A DNA stretch of 24,917 bases from CAZHDI01 sp964531285 (GTDB lineage: Bacteria; Pseudomonadota; Alphaproteobacteria; JAJFIK01), in assembly GCA_964531285.1 (NCBI GenBank), contig CAZHDI010000044.1, positions 1 through 24,917 of the forward strand. Direction: 5' to 3'. The notes beneath the pieces are model-generated. The model had not been told where the DNA came from, searched no databases, and saw only the letters and a list, made by a program, of their open reading frames with translations. Position numbers and translations under genes: made by a program. Below, piece after piece: positions 23,743-24,917 of the stretch (positions within the stretch are counted from its first letter, which is position 1; each line of letters starts with the position of its first letter).

Positions 23743-24129
23743 ATGCGCGCCTTTATCGCCATATGCATTGTGATCGTCCTGGCCGCCGCTGTCCCGGTCA
23801 CCTGTCCCCATGCCCTGACCGGCACCGGTCCGGCGCTGGCGCAAAGCCATGGCGGACACACGATGCCCGCCAGCGCGCATCACCCTGACGGTCATGGGAC
23901 CGCCGCCCATGATACCGACACTGATCGCCACGCTCCGGCCGGTCCGATGCCCTGCGCGGACGAGTGCGATGGCGGCCCGGGCTGTTCCGGTTGCTTCACC
24001 GTGACCGGCCTCACCGGCTCCGAGCCGGCTCAGGGCAGGATCCGGGCGACACGGCCTGTCCAGCCCTGGGGCGCCGAGGTCCATAGCGGTCTTGCCGCCA
24101 GCTTCGATCCGCCGCCCCCGCGCGCCTGA
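23743..24129 (+). CDS. Exported His/Cys-rich small protein (possible metal-binding)
   Basis: A 128-residue protein with a hydrophobic N-terminus (RAFIAICIVIVLAAAVPV), so it is exported or membrane-anchored. The middle is rich in histidine (SHGGHTMPASAHHPDGHGT, then AHDTDTDRHAP). It is followed by a cysteine cluster, PCADECDGGPGCSGCF (four cysteines), with two more cysteines at the end of the signal region and near it. This composition suggests binding of copper or another soft metal, as in small proteins near copper-resistance genes. No catalytic domain is visible. It precedes a beta-barrel protein and a third exported protein. Confidence 0.65.
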   Translation: MRAFIAICIVIVLAAAVPVTCPHALTGTGPALAQSHGGHTMPASAHHPDGHGTAAHDTDTDRHAPAGPMPCADECDGGPGCSGCFTVTGLTGSEPAQGRIRATRPVQPWGAEVHSGLAASFDPPPPRA

Positions 24130-24195
24130 CCGCACAGGCGGAGTCCGTCCGCCCGCCATGCTGTTTCTCAAAAATTGAACGCAAGAGGTCAGGCA

Positions 24196-24840
24196 ATGAC
24201 ACGTGTGTGTGTCGTGCTCGCAGCCTTCTGCCTGGGAGTATTCGGGACCGCTCAGGCGCGCCCGGTCTCCTATGAAGGCGGCTGGACTGTGATCGAAGAA
24301 ACCGACCGTCAAAGCACCGCGCTTTGGACGCATTATACGCTCAACCCCTCTCTGTCCGCGGGTTATCGCGGCGAGTGGGACCGCCGCTTGGACGCCGTCT
24401 TTCAAGGCGTCCAGGGCACTTATCTGGTAAAGCGCTGGTTCGGCGAAGACTACCAGGCCAATCTCTACGGCCTTGCCGGAGCAGGGGTCGCCTATGGGGT
24501 CGGCGACAATGCGGCCGGGCTGGAACCGGCGGGATTTGCCGGCATCCTCGCCGACTGGGAAACCCGGCGCTGGTTTCTGTCCTATCGGGCGCGCGGTTTC
24601 GAAGCCGGCGCCGTGGACGGGTCCTTCGCCCACGCCGCCCGGATCGGCGTTGCGCCTTACATCGGCGATTTCGGCGATCTGCACACCTGGCTGATGGTCG
24701 AGGTCGATCATCGGCCCGACAATCCCGACCCCATCGGCGTTACGCCGCTCGTCCGGTTCTTCAAGGGACCGGCGCTGCTCGAGTTGGGCTGGTCGCTCAC
24801 GGACGATCAGCCGCTCGCCAATTTCACATACCGGTTCTGA
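24196..24840 (+). CDS. Outer-membrane beta-barrel-like protein of a putative metal-response operon
   Basis: A 214-residue protein. A signal peptide occupies about residues 1-22 (VVLAAFCLGVFGTAQA), and many short alternating strands end in NFTYRF, the aromatic C-terminal residue typical of outer-membrane barrels. Conserved-looking blocks are SYEGGWTVIEE, YLVKRWFGEDYQANLYGL, DWETRRWFLSYRARG and GDLHTWLMVEVDH. From memory, proteins of this type occur in marine Gammaproteobacteria and Alphaproteobacteria beside copper-chaperone-like genes. I chose ATG 24196 rather than the TTG at 24175 because the signal peptide starts there. The function is not known. Confidence 0.72.
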   Translation: MTRVCVVLAAFCLGVFGTAQARPVSYEGGWTVIEETDRQSTALWTHYTLNPSLSAGYRGEWDRRLDAVFQGVQGTYLVKRWFGEDYQANLYGLAGAGVAYGVGDNAAGLEPAGFAGILADWETRRWFLSYRARGFEAGAVDGSFAHAARIGVAPYIGDFGDLHTWLMVEVDHRPDNPDPIGVTPLVRFFKGPALLELGWSLTDDQPLANFTYRF

Positions 24841-24857
24841 CCTGAAAGGAGACCGCC

Positions 24858-24917
24858 ATGACGCGCGTCTTAACACTGACGATGATCTGCCTCCTTGCTT
24901 TGTCCGTATCCGCCCCG
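24858..24917 (+). CDS. Signal peptide of a further exported protein, cut by the window edge
   Basis: ATG at 24858 with AAAGGAGA about 6 bases upstream. The first 20 codons (MTRVLTLTMICLLALSVSAP) are a classical signal peptide. It follows the beta-barrel gene by 17 bases, so it is in the same operon. In the related gene clusters I remember, this position holds a periplasmic heavy-metal-associated (HMA) protein, but nothing of the mature protein is visible here. Confidence 0.7.
   Translation, partial: MTRVLTLTMICLLALSVSAP

Noticed and set aside
1..24917. tRNA, rRNA, CRISPR, transposase or phage genes
   Set aside because: Looked for on both strands; no cloverleaf-type sequence, regularly spaced repeats, DDE/recombinase motifs or phage structural genes were seen.

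Overview
The window reads as a chromosomal segment of a GC-rich alphaproteobacterium. Supporting this are a PTS-Ntr enzyme I (ptsP) translationally coupled to aspartokinase, ubiquinone synthesis by ubiG, the order DUF1178 / carbon-nitrogen hydrolase / glutaredoxin 3 / comF / NDUFAF5-like methyltransferase, and the order lysA / TIGR02302 / hpt-like / MJ0042 zinc-ribbon protein / ftsE / ftsX. The order or family cannot be fixed from sequence alone. Most of the content is conserved housekeeping; the accessory parts are a toxin-antitoxin pair, an orphan RTX protein, a serine hydrolase with a small membrane partner, and a putative metal-response operon cut by the right edge.

Layout. 1-5526 (minus strand): lysC overlaps ptsP by ATGA, followed by a RodZ-like membrane HTH protein and the first 17 codons of ispG. 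5748-6575: ubiG, divergent from lysC. 6582-7381: a class I methyltransferase interrupted by a run of 100 Ns. The same 55 bases stand on both sides of the Ns, so the gap looks artificial, and removing it restores one reading frame of about 214 residues. 7442-8507: an acidic RTX calcium-binding protein with a clear rho-independent terminator. 8866-11357 (minus): comF, grxC, a nitrilase-family amidase and DUF1178. 11422-12360: NDUFAF5/BioC-like methyltransferase. 12362-14077: a small membrane protein divergent from an exported beta-lactamase-family serine hydrolase. 14093-14497: mutT-type Nudix.

14604-15338 is a higBA toxin-antitoxin operon. Its promoter region is AT-rich and carries two tandem TAACG-N5-CGTTA palindromes, which probably serve as the antitoxin operators. 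It lies directly in front of lysA (15368-16654) and the large DUF4175/TIGR02302 membrane protein (16692-19496). Two strong hairpins follow, one of them a 71-bp element with perfect 28-bp arms. Then come a hypoxanthine phosphoribosyltransferase-like gene coupled to an MJ0042 zinc-ribbon protein (minus), and divergently ftsE-ftsX, then a LysE-family exporter.

The right edge (23731-24917) holds a His/Cys-rich exported protein, an outer-membrane beta-barrel protein, and the signal peptide of a third exported protein. The promoter -10 TATAAT sits so close to the first ATG that the transcript is probably leaderless. I infer a metal (possibly copper) response function. I saw no tRNA, rRNA, CRISPR array, transposase or phage gene.
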